The notes under the pieces are model-generated. The model was not told the origin of the DNA, searched no databases, and saw only the letters and a list, made by a program, of their open reading frames with translations. A program made the position numbers and the translations under genes. A stretch of 64,000 nt of DNA from Linum tenue (Eukaryota > Streptophyta > Magnoliopsida > Malpighiales > Linaceae), in the NCBI GenBank assembly GCA_946122785.1, contig CAMGYJ010000006.1, positions 52,038,066 to 52,102,065 of the forward strand, written 5' to 3'. Shown here piece after piece: positions 10,992 through 22,978 of this stretch. Every line of letters starts with the position of its first letter. Positions within the stretch are counted from its first letter, which is position 1.

Positions 10992-13862
10992 CTTCGCAAT
11001 TCTTTTACAAAAACTACCAACTTCCAAAACCCATAAATTGTAGCTCAAACTAAAATCAGAGCATCGAAAATCAATGTTCACAAATGTTATTTCATATATC
11101 ACTTATTTGAGAGATTTTTCTCTCTACAAACAAAGTAAAATGAAATAAGTTATAGCCAAATCGACAGCTTTGGCTCGAAGACGATGACCCGCTTCTTCGT
11201 GGGAGAAAGGAATACATACGGTGGAGTCAGAGATCTAGAGAGCAAAGATGAAAAGGATACATACGGCACGAGATATAGAAAGTTGTTGAAGATTTGGATG
11301 AGCGGTAAAAAAAGCTTCCTGCTTCCAAAGATTCACACCAAGTTCGTGAATGGGGACTAAGAAATAGATCATCAAATCACGGACTTGGGCTAAATAAAAG
11401 GATAGGAGGTTAGTTAGATGGCCGATGATAAGGAATTTGCCAATTTGGTACAGCTACAGAAGATCTCTAGCGTCGGTTTAGGAAGCAAAGAATCGAAGGG
11501 GAAAAAGAAGAAGAAGAAGAAATAGACTCTTTTATTAACAACTAATTGAGTGCATGGGTGTGGATAAAAGATACATTCATTTCTATTTTCCTTTTAAATA
11601 AAATAAAACTAAAAACTTTAATAAAAAACTATTGTAAACTTTGGTGAGTTTCTATTCAACTTTTGAAGTTTGTTCATTTTTCGGACCTAATCGGATTATT
11701 TAAAGCTATTATTCTACTAAAATATTTTTACTTTTCCGCTGCATTGTTGTAATATTTTGACCAAAATATGTTAGTAAGTTAAATGATTTGATATAATATT
11801 CACACCCTTTCGGCGCACTCAAATTATAATTCTCGACGAATATACGCTCTTACGCTCCTGTTCTGGCTCCCGCTCCGCGAATTGGTAAGTAAAATGTTGA
11901 ATCAATTTTGTAGAGAAAGAAACTACTGCAGAACTAGCCTTCCGTCACATATTGTCTTCCCTCACAAACACCGCCGCCATAGGAGTGCGACCTTCATCTC
12001 GTGATGAATACATGTTGTTGGAGGGCTTTTTAGGAGCTCGAAGGAGGATAGTAGAAAGCAGCAGATAGAGAAACGAATATTGATACTCCGGGCGAGGAAG
12101 AATAATATCCATATGTAGACGAGATTTTATCAACGTTATAAATATATGAACAATATAATAAATTTTTCATAAATCCGGACAAAAGCGGACTAAAACGATT
12201 GGACCATTAACGCTCAGCATACTTAATCAACCGGGCCAACGAGCTAAACCGGGTTGACAACCTTTGATACTTTCAAATCCAAATATTCTAAAAATTTTGG
12301 GTTCCAATTTTGACGATTGAGTCAAATCGATCAATAATTGACGACTATCAGGGAGTGGTTGAAATTCAAAAGTCGGTCTTCAATGTTCTTTCGTGACAGA
12401 CAAATTGTTGCGTTTATTTATTGTTGTGTCGAAGCAAGAGAAAGCGGAACAGATGGATGATGGGATTGTGGCTATTAATTATTGGGAGTTGTAGAAGGAG
12501 AAAATAAGCCATAAAATGAGGATAAATTTAATTTATTAATACGCATATACTATATAGTACGCGGGCATGTTGGATGTAAAAAAATATTAGAAGGATAGAT
12601 TTGAGAAAAATGGATAATAGAGTGACAATTTATTCTATTAACTCCAGATAAAAAGTCAAAGATCGTATTGGTAGAGTAGAATTTAAGGTTTTATAATGTT
12701 TGGATTTTCTTAACTTTGTACGTACATTAATATCAAACACTTAACAACCCCCACTTATTATTCAAACAAGGCTATACACTAAAGTATAATAATTTATACA
12801 ATAAGCATTATCATTTCGTGTTCTTTCCTATTTTAGATTTATAGGCATAATCTTTTCGTTATTCTCTTGATTTTTAATATCCTTCAATTCCTACCAATTC
12901 TAGATGACATATATGTCCTTCCAACTCCAAATTCATATCTGACTATAAAAAGTCCACAAATTTCTTCTAAGATATGAAAAAATACACAACGGTACACTAG
13001 GACGACTTGATAAAAAATACATATTAACTAATTATCGATAATGTCATAATCAAAAAATAATATAAAGATTAATTTGGAATAATGAATTAGCTATTTTAGA
13101 AAACCTCAAATTATTTAAAAGCATGAAAAAATTGATCAACGTAAAATAAAACAAAATTCATCGGACCAACGAGTTGAATAAAAACTAATTTAATAAAAAA
13201 AGTAAAAAATAAATACTAATTTTCTAGTCACCATATCCGCTCTCACAAATTCAACAGTCTAACATCTTTAGTGGAATCGTGATGAGATCATATACCAGGC
13301 ATGAGGGCGATTTGGGGGTTGGGTTTCTTCGCGCGAATATTGTTCCAAGGAGTAGCAGCGGGCACGATCAATTTTGGCCATATGGTGTACAAATTGAGGA
13401 CACGTATGTCTAAAAGAGCGCATATAAGAGATTGTACAAAATCACTGGTTTTGATGAATGGGTTGTTTCAACGCGGTGTATTGTGTATATTACATCAGTT
13501 AAAAGTAGAGATAAAATATAATGTTCAATATGTGTGGTTGTGGTTGTGTATACCACATCAGTTAAAAGTAAAGATAAAACAATCTCAATTCAACTATCTC
13601 AACAATTCCAGAAACAATCAATTATTTTTGCATGATAATTTCAGTCATATCACCCATAAAAAAAATCATATATTGTGTCTGCTAAAAAATAAAAATAAAA
13701 AATACATATGTATACCGAAAATTTTCGTGTTTGTGACAATAATAACTAATTTTGGAGAAATACCACTTATAATCACTTCCGTCCAATACTTTAACGGTGT
13801 CATCTAACAAACTGACTGGACGGACTAGAAAACTTATTGGACAAACAAAACTGATGACTTGA
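10992..13862. other. Left-arm stretch without a recognised gene
   Basis: AT-rich sequence mirrored at 51011-53840. It contains a short AAG run (11505-11522) at the end of a 35-codon frame (11418-11525, plus strand), a 62-codon frame (11945-12133, minus strand) preserved in the mirror copy, and two near-direct copies of a 25 bp ACATCAGTTAAAAGTA-type word near 13494 and 13555. None matches a family I know. Confidence 0.5.
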
Positions 13863-13871
13863 TGATATCGT

Positions 13872-14126
13872 GAGCACTTCTACTATGCTATATAGTATTG
13901 ATGTTTTAATGTACAACTTAAAGTTGTACCATAACATTAAATGTATAAGTTTAGATTGTACATAAAGCAATTTGTACCATTATGTTATGGTACAACTTTA
14001 CAACTTGAAGTTGTACCATCACATAAAGGTACAAGTTCAAGTTGTACCATAAAAGAATTTGTACAAAAAATATAGGTACAATCTAAAATTGTACCATAAC
14101 GTAAATGTACAATTTTAAGTTGTACC
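13872..14126. mobile_element. MULE-type MITE, left-arm copy, truncated by SMART and a deletion
   Basis: Starts GAGCACTTCTACTATGCTATATAGTATTG after the 9 bp site TGATATCGT (13863-13871). Rich in alternating GTAC words (ATGGTACAACTT and its complement). It is interrupted at the 5 bp site GTACC (14122-14126) by a SMART element. Its other half is missing here but present in the right arm (50197-51001). Confidence 0.85.
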
Positions 14127-14395
14127 TGTCATGAACCAGTTGATCCCAATAACTCGAGTTGTTGGGAGAGGTTTAATCGTGGATCATATACCGTTTACTA
14201 ACACCCCCCTTCAAACTCAAGCCATTCAGATAGGCTTGGAGTTTGGACAGGCACAGGTCGGGACACCGTGTGCTTAACAGAAACAGATGGGGGTCATCGA
14301 GAATCGAACAGAAGACCTCACGGTCACAGAAGGCTCTGATACCATGTCATAAACCAGTTGGCCCCAACAACTCAAGTTATTGGGATCAACTGGTT
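14127..14395 (-). mobile_element. SMART/TRIM miniature LTR retrotransposon, partial (left arm)
   Basis: Read on the minus strand: a remnant of the 5' LTR; the primer site TGGTATCAGAGC (14333-14344); about 140 bp of non-coding interior; a polypurine tract AAGGGGGG (14204-14212); and a 77 bp 3' LTR (14127-14203) running TG...CA. A whole unit would be about 295 bp. The LTR holds a 44 bp near-perfect palindrome. The far end is lost at 14395, where the sequence joins a LINE. Confidence 0.85.
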
Positions 14396-14890
14396 TCTCT
14401 ATGAAAAACCATGATGAGTAGTCTTCCATCCGCCGCCTCATTTTCTGCTTCTGGAATATTTGGAAGACTCGAAATGAGAGTATTTTTCGAGGAGCTCCAC
14501 TGTCACCAACATACACTTCGATTTGTGCTTTCCGGGAAGCAGCGGAACCCCATTACACTCCTCATCGTCCTGCCCCTTCTCCACAGCCTCGGGTTCTCCC
14601 ATCTCAATCATGTCCACCGCCTAGCAATCTTCGACAGATTCACTGTGATGGTTCTTTTGAATGTGAATCACAGAGGGCGGCTTTCGGAGTGGTTATTACC
14701 GACTCTAACGGGCAGATTTGCGATGGGAAGGCTGGAAGGATCATTTGTTCTTCCCCGATTGAGGCGGAAGCTACACCCATCCTTGAGGCATGTCTTATTG
14801 CAACCAATGATAGTGTTACCTCGATGATCCGTTCGGACTGCAAGATTTTGGTTGATGGCATTCACATCGACCCGGCAACTTGGCCATGGC
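14396..14890 (+). pseudogene. LINE fragment: zinc knuckle and RNase H (left arm)
   Basis: Plus-strand remnant of the LINE seen more fully at 48714-50010. The RNase H part reads IHCDGSFECESQRAAFGVV, EAEA and RSDC, giving the three usual acidic residues. The reading frame is broken at 14891 by a hAT element and resumes at 17887. The 5' side was removed by the deletion that fused it to the SMART element. Confidence 0.85.
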
Positions 14891-17878
14891 TAGGGGTGGG
14901 CATCGATTCGGTTCAGTCGAAACCGAACCGAAATTGAGTATACCGGGTCCCCCGAACTCTCTACACATGAAATCGATTCTGAACCGAAATATAATTCGGT
15001 TCGGTTTGACCAAACCGAGTTATATTCCGGTTCGATTCGGGATCCCGACAAACCCGAAATTTCCCACACCCTTCCCCTGCCTTCTTTTTTTCTTCCTCTG
15101 CCTTCCGCTTTTTCAGTACGCAACTTCCTCTCTCTACCCAAAAAATACGCTTTCTCTTCCTCTCTTCCACCTCTTCATCTCTCTCCATCTCTGCTACTCT
15201 TCTTCCACCACCAGCGCCTCTATCAAACCCTCTTCATCTCTCTCTGCAGGGGACAAAACGCCGCCGACCCGTCCTCTCCGAGCAGTTCATCGCTCAGCTA
15301 GGTCGAGCACTTCGCCGTCGATGCCGCACTGAGCTCCGTCCGCCGCCGAGTTCGCCTTCTCCCCAGGTCTAGCTTGCCAAGTCCGCCACTCATCCATTTT
15401 GAGAAGAGGAAGCGATGGCGAAAGACAAGGCAGGAGAGAGCATGCAGGGGCTCGTTAAGCCGAGCATGTCGCCCCGGATCCCGCCGCCGCTCCTGCAGAT
15501 CCCGCCTCCTTTCCTTGCCGATCCCCCCGCCGCCGAGATGCCCGCCCTAGTCTGTTTACCCGCCGAGGAGCGCCGAGATGTACCATGGATCTAAATCGTG
15601 GTGGATCTGAAATTGGCTGCTTGGGACAAAAGACGAGAATTGACAATGGTGGCTGCTTGCCGTCTCTTTAGGTTAGAGATGTTAATTTTTGTGGTGGTGG
15701 GAGGTGACAGGTGAGTGCCGAGAGAGGATTTGGGCTTAGGGTTGTGACTATGTGGGTGGGGTGGGGGGAATTGGGCTATGGGCTTAGGGTTTTGACTTTT
15801 TGAGGGGAATTGGGCTCTGGGAAAGTGGGTTTTTTTGGGCTCTGCGGGTTTGGGTTGGGTAGTGTACTGGGCTCAGTCAGCATTCAGCCCATGCACTACA
15901 AAAAAAAGGACTTATGCCAAGGGTTTTGTAGCAAGGGTTCCGGAACCCTTGCTAATTTTTCCCGAATTTTTTGTAGCAACGCTTCTTTTCAAGGGTTCCT
16001 AAACCCTTGCTACGCTTAAACCAGATTTCAGCGAACCGCGGAAACCCCCTGTTTCCCCTTTCTCATTTTTTGGTAGCAACGCTTATTCTCAAGGGTCCAG
16101 AACCCTTGCTACAACTAAAAACAAATTTCAGAACCCCTGTTCCATTTCACGATACGAGAACCCTGTTCCATTTTGGTGATTCTGCCGGAGTGAGCGAGTT
16201 AGATCGGAGAGTTGACAATCGGAGTTAGATCGGAGCATCCAAATACCGTCGGCCATCATCACTTTCGCAGCCTCTACATTCTCGTGTTCTTCAACTACCC
16301 ATTTCCTGATTTGGCCGAATCTGTTTTCGTCGTGGGTTCGGGAGTTGCCGGCGCCTTGGTTCAATTTTGACGATTGCAAGGTAACTTTGAATGGGTTTTT
16401 TTTGCCTTATAGGTCATTGATGTTTTACTTAAACTTCTGGAAGTAGTTTGAGTGTTTTATTAGGGAAACTTTCTTTCTTGGTGGGTAGGGTGCTGTTACT
16501 GCAACCACATAGAAAGGGGATGGATAAACTTGTTCTTTTCTAAGCAAAGCAGTGAGGTCAATCATCATCAATTATTTAGTCAAATTAGTTTCTGAGATAA
16601 ACAATTGATCCATCTTATTAGATGCAGAGCTTGAAATGTTGATTGAGATACTGTATCCATCAGTAGAGGAACTTGAGCCAAACAACTCAGTTCATCCCGG
16701 TCCAACTTTTGATTGATAGAATCTGTTCAATTTGACTTGCAGTGATATCTATAATCGGCAAAATGGACAAGAGCTGGATGAAGAAACATAGAACGAGCTG
16801 GATGTTGATTGTGTGTTTATGACTAGCAAATTCTGGGTTTTCTTTATGATTTTTTATTTTATTTTATGAGCAGGGTGCCACCACTAGTGCTCCGACTCCA
16901 TCAATGGGATCTCGAGCTTCGTGATCAATTGTCGTATGAAGCATTTTGGAAATGATCGATGGTAAAGAACACCATGTAAAGAACACCATTTTGGATTATG
17001 AATCATATTATGTTATGGTTCATGGGTATATGGTAGGACTTTGGTCATGTAAAGAACATCATTTTGGGTTCTTTTGAGTATGTTTGAATGTTCATGGTGA
17101 TTAGTATTTAGTCATGTAAAGAACACCATTTTAGATTATGAATCATATTGTGTTATGATTAATGGGTATATGATATGAGTTTTAGTAACAAGCTTGGATC
17201 TGGATTTGTTTTAATGACCAGGGTTTGCAACCAAGCTTTTGCCACGAATCTTGTTGCCTCTCTTTAGTGACGACTTTTAGCGACCATTTTGATTTCGACA
17301 CAAATGTTTTTTAGCTTTAGTCACAAACTGTGCAAGGGTTTTAACCCTTGCAAGTAGTGTATCTTCAGCAAATTTACATAAAGTTACAAAGGCCTGTAGC
17401 AAGGGTCGAAACCCTTGCTAGATGTAGCAACATATTATGCAAGGGTTATAACCGCTGGTACGAGCAACATATGCTTGAATTTTCACATACGTGTAGCAAG
17501 GGTTTAAACCCTTGCTACAACCGCTGCAGGGGACTTGCACCAAGGGTCGCCTATAACCCTTGCTACACGTAGCAGGGGCGGCTTTGCCAAGGGTCCGTCC
17601 AAGGGTTGGTTGAACCCTTGCTAAATCCTGTAGCAGGGGTTATAACCCTTGCTACGAAGGAAAATAACCCTTGCCATAGACCCTTTTTTTTGTAGTGATG
17701 TTTCGGTTTGTCGGTTCGAAAATCGAAAAATCGGTTCGGTGGAGAGAACCTTGGTTTCCGAAGTAGTCAGTTTTTTGTTCCGAATTCCGAACCGAATAAG
17801 AATAGTTCGGTTTTGATTCGGTTCTAACGGTTTCGGTCCGGTTCGGTTCAGGTTTACCGAACCGGATGCCCACCCCTA
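14891..17878. mobile_element. hAT element inserted in the LINE RNase H, carrying a nested CACTA
   Basis: Ends TAGGGGTGGGCATC and GATGCCCACCCCTA are inverted. The 8 bp target duplication GCCATGGC lies at 14883-14890 and 17879-17886. Subterminal regions are packed with GGTTCGGTT-type words. Removing the CACTA leaves a 1.18 kb non-autonomous element. A GC-rich interior (about 15240-15600) resembles a 5' exon or leader from a host gene that I cannot identify. The right-arm copy (47711-48705) is cut off where the CACTA lies here. Confidence 0.9.
15894..17697. mobile_element. Non-autonomous CACTA (En/Spm) element
   Basis: Begins CACTACAAAAAAA and ends TTTTTTTTGTAGTG, flanked by the 3 bp duplication ATG (15891-15893 and 17698-17700). 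About 200 bp at each end carries many subterminal copies of AACCCTTGCTA and its complement, where CACTA transposase binds. The interior has no transposase. It sits inside the hAT at 14891-17878, and its left target edge coincides with the inner end of the inverted duplication. Confidence 0.93.
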
Positions 17879-17886
17879 GCCATGGC

Positions 17887-18118
17887 GTTGTTATGCTACC
17901 CTCTCCTCTATCACCAGCATCCTGCGCAGCTCTCAATGGATCCATGTCGCCTTCACTTGTCGATCGAACAACAAAAAAGCTGATTGGGTTGCTCGTAACT
18001 GTAGACTTAATACCCTCCACGCCAATTGGCTCTCTGTCTTGGTTGTAATTTCAAGCATGTTGTAGCTACTCTGCTTCTTTTGGGCTTGAATGAATGAAAG
18101 TATTATTAAAAAAAAAAG
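17887..18118 (+). pseudogene. LINE 3' end with poly(A) tail
   Basis: Continues the RNase H after the hAT insertion. The frame shows KKADWVARNCRLN..NWLSVL, the characteristic C-terminus of plant L1 RNase H domains, then a stop, a short 3' UTR and an A-run at 18107-18117. This LINE 3' end is absent from the right arm. Confidence 0.85.
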
Positions 18119-18446
18119 ACCACCACAAGACTATGCTCGTCCTTCACAGCTTCTTATCCAGTCCCAATACGATTACCCAGGCTCCTTTTGAGCCATTGAT
18201 TACTGAATGCTTATGACACGACCATCTCGCAATGCTGCCCTCAACTTCGATTAGCTTTCAACTGCAGAAATGTCGAGGAGCATAGAATCCTGCGCTTCTG
18301 GTGCGAGGAAGCTCAATTGTAATGTTTGCCTAATCTATGTGGCTCAAAGTGGAATGGGACGAACTCGCTAATAGAGCAACAGGCGAACCGTCAAAGAAGT
18401 TGACGGTGTTACTAACATCGCTAAAGTATCTGAAGAAAATGACTAA
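18119..18446. other. Spacer between two LINEs
   Basis: No gene, repeat or inverted ends seen. Probably the original flank of both LINE insertions. Confidence 0.5.
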
Positions 18447-18624
18447 TTTTTTTTTTACCAAACGATCCCTTGCATTAAACAAGAATACGAAGTTACATAT
18501 GACCTAGCTCCTGTCGAAGTCAAGCACAAAAATCAAAACCATTACAACCCGTAGGAAACAAAGACAGTGCCTTCTTAGCCACCAGATGGGCTACCCTATT
18601 GTTCTGCCTACCCACAAACCTAAT

Positions 18625-19766
18625 CTAAAACCCAGGAAGCGCGGACAGAAGATGACGAATTTCCTCAAAGATTGCCCCACCAGCAACATCAGAGATGCTC
18701 CTTGTGTTGACCTTGTCAATGACAACCTTCGCATCCCCTTCCATCCTCATTGCCACAAACCTAAGTTGGCGACACCACCGGATAGCATCCCGTAACGTGG
18801 ATAACTCAGCTAACATGGGGTTCAAAAGGCCATTATACATCACACCCTTGGCTACCAGCACCATACCCGCTGCATCGCGCAAAACCATTCCACCTGCTGC
18901 ATGGGACCCCTCACGGACTGCTCCATCAAAGGAACAGATAATTCCTCCCAACGAATCCCCCTGGCCAACAGGCAATACCATACTCGGCGCCATAGCGGGA
19001 CCTGCACCATCCCTCCTCACCTCCTGCGGACCCTGCAACCACTCCTGTACCTGAAAAAGGAACTCCTGCCGTAGGATAGATGGAAGGGTCTGTAACTCCT
19101 CAAAAGCCACCGAGTTCCGACCCTTCCAGATTCTCCATAACAGGCACACCAACCGAACAACACGAGAAACCGAAGTATCGCGTTCTAGAAATTGTCGGAA
19201 AAAAATCTCAAAACAGCCCGTAGGAAGACTCTCCAACTCGGCAGCCAGATCCAAAGCCCTCGCTCTACGGGGCATTCCAAGAAAAGATGCTCAGTAGTCT
19301 CCTCCCTTGCCCAACAAACTGGGCACCGAGCAAGAACTAGAACCTTCTTTTCCAGCAAAGCCTCCATCGTTGGCAAAATTCGATGCAGCAGCTCCCAGAC
19401 AAAAAACTTGAGCTTAGGTTGAACAGGTAACCCCCACACCTTGATCCATAGGCCCCGATCCATCGTGCTACACCCAGATTTCCCCGCCCCAGGCGTCCGG
19501 GACTTTCGTTCCGCCAATCGATATCCGGACTTCACCGTATATACCCCAGAAGGGTCCTTTTTCCAAACAAGTCGGTCCGGCATGGTCTCCCTAGGAAGCG
19601 GGATCTGCAAGATTGCATGAATCGTCTCTGGCGTGAACACAGTCTCCAAACAGTGAGAACACCACTCCCCTGTCTCTGGATCAATCAGCCCTGACACCAT
19701 CTCCTGTCCCTCCACTGGAGCATCCTCTCGCAATCCTGGGGGAGACGGATGAATTTGTGGAATCAT
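18625..19766 (-). pseudogene. LINE RNase H and zinc-knuckle region
   Basis: Two overlapping frames (19185-19766, 18625-19275) cover the zf-RVT region (VWGLPVQPKLKFFVWELLHRI, CPVCW, TEHLFLECP) and an RNase H with CSFDGAVREG, LAELSTLRDA and MEGDAKVVID. They overlap by about 90 bp, indicating a frameshift near 19190-19270. Plant L1 elements often acquired this RNase H; it is not needed by all LINEs. Confidence 0.85.
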
Positions 19767-21332
19767 CCCTCCGACATCATCGGTATTTGATCACCATAGC
19801 CAACCTGCCAAGCCATGCCCTGTCGAAGCAACTGACAACCAAAGAGCACCCCTTGCCATCCCCATGACGGTCGAGACCTCTTTGTGGTCGAGAAGATGGT
19901 CCCCTGCGGAAAATATTTAGCTCTATAAATCTGGGCCAACAAAGAGTCCGGCTCCGTATGAATACGCCAGGCCACTTTTGCCAGAAGAGCTTGGTTAAAC
20001 AATTCAAACCGCCGGAAGCTCAACCCCCCCTCATGCTTACTTCGGCAAAGTCTCTTCCAAGATATCCAATGGTTCTTTGGACTACCCTCCACAAACCCCC
20101 ACCAGAACCTCGCCATATGCTTATCTAGCCTCCGGCATGAGGTAGCAGGGATCTTGAAACAAGCCATCGCATGGACTGGCAAAGCGGCCGCCACTGCCTT
20201 GAGAAGAGTCTCCTTAGCCGCAAGCGATAAGTGGCGCTGCTTCCACCCCTGTATTCTCTGTAGAAGCCTTTCCTCCAAGAATCGAAAGGTATCCGCCTTT
20301 GACCGGGCAACTAAGGACGGGAGACCCAAGTATTTATCCTGAATCCCAATCGCTCCCACCCCCAAAATCTCCGCCATCGCCTGTTTCTCCTCCGTCAGAA
20401 AATTCGCACTAAAGCAGACAGCAGATTTCTCCAGGTTCACCTTTTGCCCACTTAGTGCCTCATACTCTTCCAACACCCTCAAGAGATCATTGCAGCCCTG
20501 CACCGACGCTTTAATAAAAAGATAGGAGTCATCAGCGAAAAAGAGATGGGACACTCGGGGGGCCCTGGGGCACACACGAAAACCCTCTATTTTCCGTCTT
20601 TCACCGTCTTTCACTCGCCTGCTGCAGCAAAGCCGCAAATCCTTCTGTACAAAGAACGAATAGCAGCGGAGATAATGGGTCCCCCTGTCACAACCCCCTA
20701 GAAGATTGAAAAAACCCCGAGGGTTTCCCATTCATAAGGACAGAGAAGCTTGAGGTAGAAACACATTCCCGGATCCAACTAATCCACACCGGGCTAAAAC
20801 CCAGCTTTTTTAAGATTGCAAGTAAGAACGGCCACTCAACTCTATCATAGGCCTTTTCCTTATCAACCTTCAGAGCTAAGTAACTCTTCTTACCCTTCTT
20901 CTTAATTTTCAAATAGTGCATTATTTCATGTCCAATTAACACATTATCGACTATCTGGCGTTCGTGAATGAAGGTATTCTGACCAGGTGATACAATCTCT
21001 GGTAGAAAGCTCGACATCCTTGCCGCCATAATCTTCGATATGATCTTATAAACCACTTGACACAGGCTAATCGGGCGCAGCTGGCGCATATTCTCCACTT
21101 TATCCACTTTAGGGATCAACGTAAGCCACGTGTGATTGAAACTTCGTAAAATACGCCCATTCACAAAGAATGATTGTACAGCCTCCACCACCGATGACCC
21201 GACAATGTCCCAAAAGCTTTTAAAAAATTTGCCAGTGAACCCATCCGACCCTGGAGCTTGCGTAGATCCTATTGAAAAGACCGTACGACGAATCTCCTCC
21301 GGAGTCACTTCTGCCGTAAGGCTAGTGTTCAT
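19763..21332 (-). pseudogene. LINE reverse transcriptase
   Basis: Two frames (20688-21332, 19763-20731) form the polymerase. Landmarks are PGSDGFTGKFFKSFW, LTLIPKV, RPISLCQVVYKIISK, ALKVDKEKAYDRVEW and the catalytic FADD in SHLFFADDSYLF. The break near 20690-20730 is a frameshift between the palm and the catalytic block. The enzyme would copy LINE RNA at the nicked chromosomal site. Confidence 0.9.
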
Positions 21333-21847
21333 GCATCAGTGACCCTCCGATCAATGGGTAACACATTCACCTTGTCCCAAATACCAGTCTCTGCCAATCC
21401 AGACGTAAATAGATGTGAATAAAATCCGACAGCCAGATTGGCTTTCGCATCTTCTTCCACCACCCACTCACCATCCTCGGCCTGCAGTCTCTCCACAAAG
21501 TTTCGGCGCCGTCTTGTTCTTGTGACAGTATGAAAATAGGAGGAATTCTGGTCTCCCACCTTCAGCCATCGAACTCTGGACTTTTGGCTCCAGTACTTTT
21601 CCTCCTCTGCCCATTGTCTCGTGAGGTCTCTCTCCAAACTATTCACCCGGTCCCAATCAATCGGGTATTCTTCCTTTATCGCGGAAATTTCCGACTCTAA
21701 CGTTCGAATTTGTCGCGCAGAGTTTGAAGTACCCTTCCGGCTCCAATCATGGAGCCGATGGCGCAATTTCTTTAGGCGGGTCCAAAGCTGGTACATCGAA
21801 GAGCCGTGGATATGCTTTTGCCACACCTCTTCCACCATCGGTTTCAC
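21329..21847 (-). pseudogene. LINE endonuclease-polymerase linker
   Basis: A 172-codon frame rich in charged helices, with SRVRWLKVGDQNSSYFHTVTR, the conserved block just upstream of the polymerase in plant L1 ORF2. It overlaps the polymerase frame by 4 bp, implying a frameshift. Confidence 0.8.
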
Positions 21848-21894
21848 TTCCGGATTATCCGCCCAACGGGCATCAAATCGAAAGAGGTATCTCG

Positions 21895-22599
21895 CTATTC
21901 TCGTGTGGGCCTTATCCGAAACAATGAGCGCACGGTGTCAGACCCTAGGTCCGTACCATGATTCACCATCGCCTCCGGAAACTTTTCCATCCATCGATCC
22001 GATACCAGTGCTATATCCAGGCGTTCCTGAATACACGCATTTCCCATTCTCCAATTGGACCACGTAAAAGGATTCCCCCGAAATCCAAAATCCTGGAGCC
22101 TCAGCCCATCCACGAACTCACGAAATAGTTGAGAATGAGCTGGAACCCACGGAACTCCCCCCATTTTTTCGTTAGAGGAAAGGATACCATTGAAATCCCC
22201 TACCATCAAGTATGGTTCTCGTAATCCCGCACAGTAATTGCGTAAAGTATCAAACTGGGAAACACGCTCTTGAGCTCGACAACTCAAATAGACAAACACC
22301 ACCACGACATTTATTTCATTAACTTCCAAGCCGACAGAAATAAAAAAAGAAGAACTAGACAACACTGAGGCACCGCTCTCAGGGGACCACCCTACTACTA
22401 ACCCTCCTGAAGAATCAACAGCATCAACTAAATGGAAATCAGAAAAACCTAGACCTCGTAGTCTACGAGAGACCACTCTACGACGCGAACGAGTTTCAGA
22501 AAAGAAAACAACATCGAGATTATTGACACGAACTACCCCTAAGATCGACTGGAATGTGATGGACGGCCCAATCCCACGCACATTCCAGGCTAACAACAA
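21895..22599 (-). pseudogene. LINE AP-like endonuclease
   Basis: A 234-codon frame beginning LLAWNVRGIG, the usual start of plant L1 ORF2. It contains FFSETRS, YLMVGDFNGIL and GNPFTWSN, the metal-binding and active-site blocks of the exonuclease-endonuclease-phosphatase fold. The SDH triad near the C-terminus is replaced by SDTV after a frame change, so the nuclease would be inactive. Confidence 0.88.
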
Positions 22600-22673
22600 C
22601 TATGAAATCTAGTCATAAGTTGTATTTTTCCAAAATTGACTATTATTGTCACAACGCGAAAATTTTAGCTATG

Positions 22674-22978
22674 GAGGAATTTTACAATGCTATATTGCAT
22701 TGGTGCTATAGCCTTTTGCCTTTATGGTCCAACTTGAAATTGTACCTTTAGCGTTATGGTACAATTTCATATTGTACATATACTTTTGTATAAATTCTTT
22801 TATGGTACAACTTAAACTTGTATCCTATGTGATGATACAACTTCAAGTTATAAAGTTGTACCATAACATAATGATACAAATTCCTTTATGGTACAATCTA
22901 AACTTATACATTTAATGTTAGTACAAATTCAACTTGTACATTAAAGCACCAATACTATATAGCATAGTAGAAGTGCTC
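22674..22978. mobile_element. MULE-type MITE, second insertion
   Basis: A 305 bp element of the same family as 13872/50197 and 62080. Ends GAGGAATTTTACAATGCTAT and ..GCATAGTAGAAGTGCTC are inverted. The interior alternates GGTACAACTT and its complement, so a single strand can fold on itself. Flanking 9-mers do not match, so this is an older or rearranged copy. Confidence 0.8.

Larger units (their letters stand above)
420..15890 (+). repeat. Left arm of a large inverted duplication
   Basis: This 15.5 kb stretch matches 47711-58743 in reverse complement. Shared landmarks in mirrored order are a hAT element, a diverged direct-repeat pair with a 64-codon frame, a MULE, an AAG microsatellite, a small MULE MITE, a SMART element, a LINE fragment and a hAT in that LINE. 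A stretch of about 320 bp around 12180-12480 differs from its partner at about ten positions. Differences from the right arm are a Copia insertion (4764-10405 with its duplicated site), a 33 bp insertion near 10441 and a deletion of about 1.27 kb at 14396. The outer edge is at 420 and the inner edge falls exactly at the target site of the CACTA element. Confidence 0.95.
18447..22612 (-). mobile_element. L1-type LINE, ORF2 nearly complete but frameshifted
   Basis: Poly(T) at 18447-18456 marks the 3' tail of a minus-strand element. Endonuclease, reverse transcriptase, zinc knuckle and RNase H follow in order over 4.1 kb. Similarity ends at the start of the endonuclease domain, so ORF1 and the 5' UTR are missing, as expected from 5' truncation. 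At least four frame changes break the coding sequence. I could not find a convincing target duplication. Confidence 0.92.
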
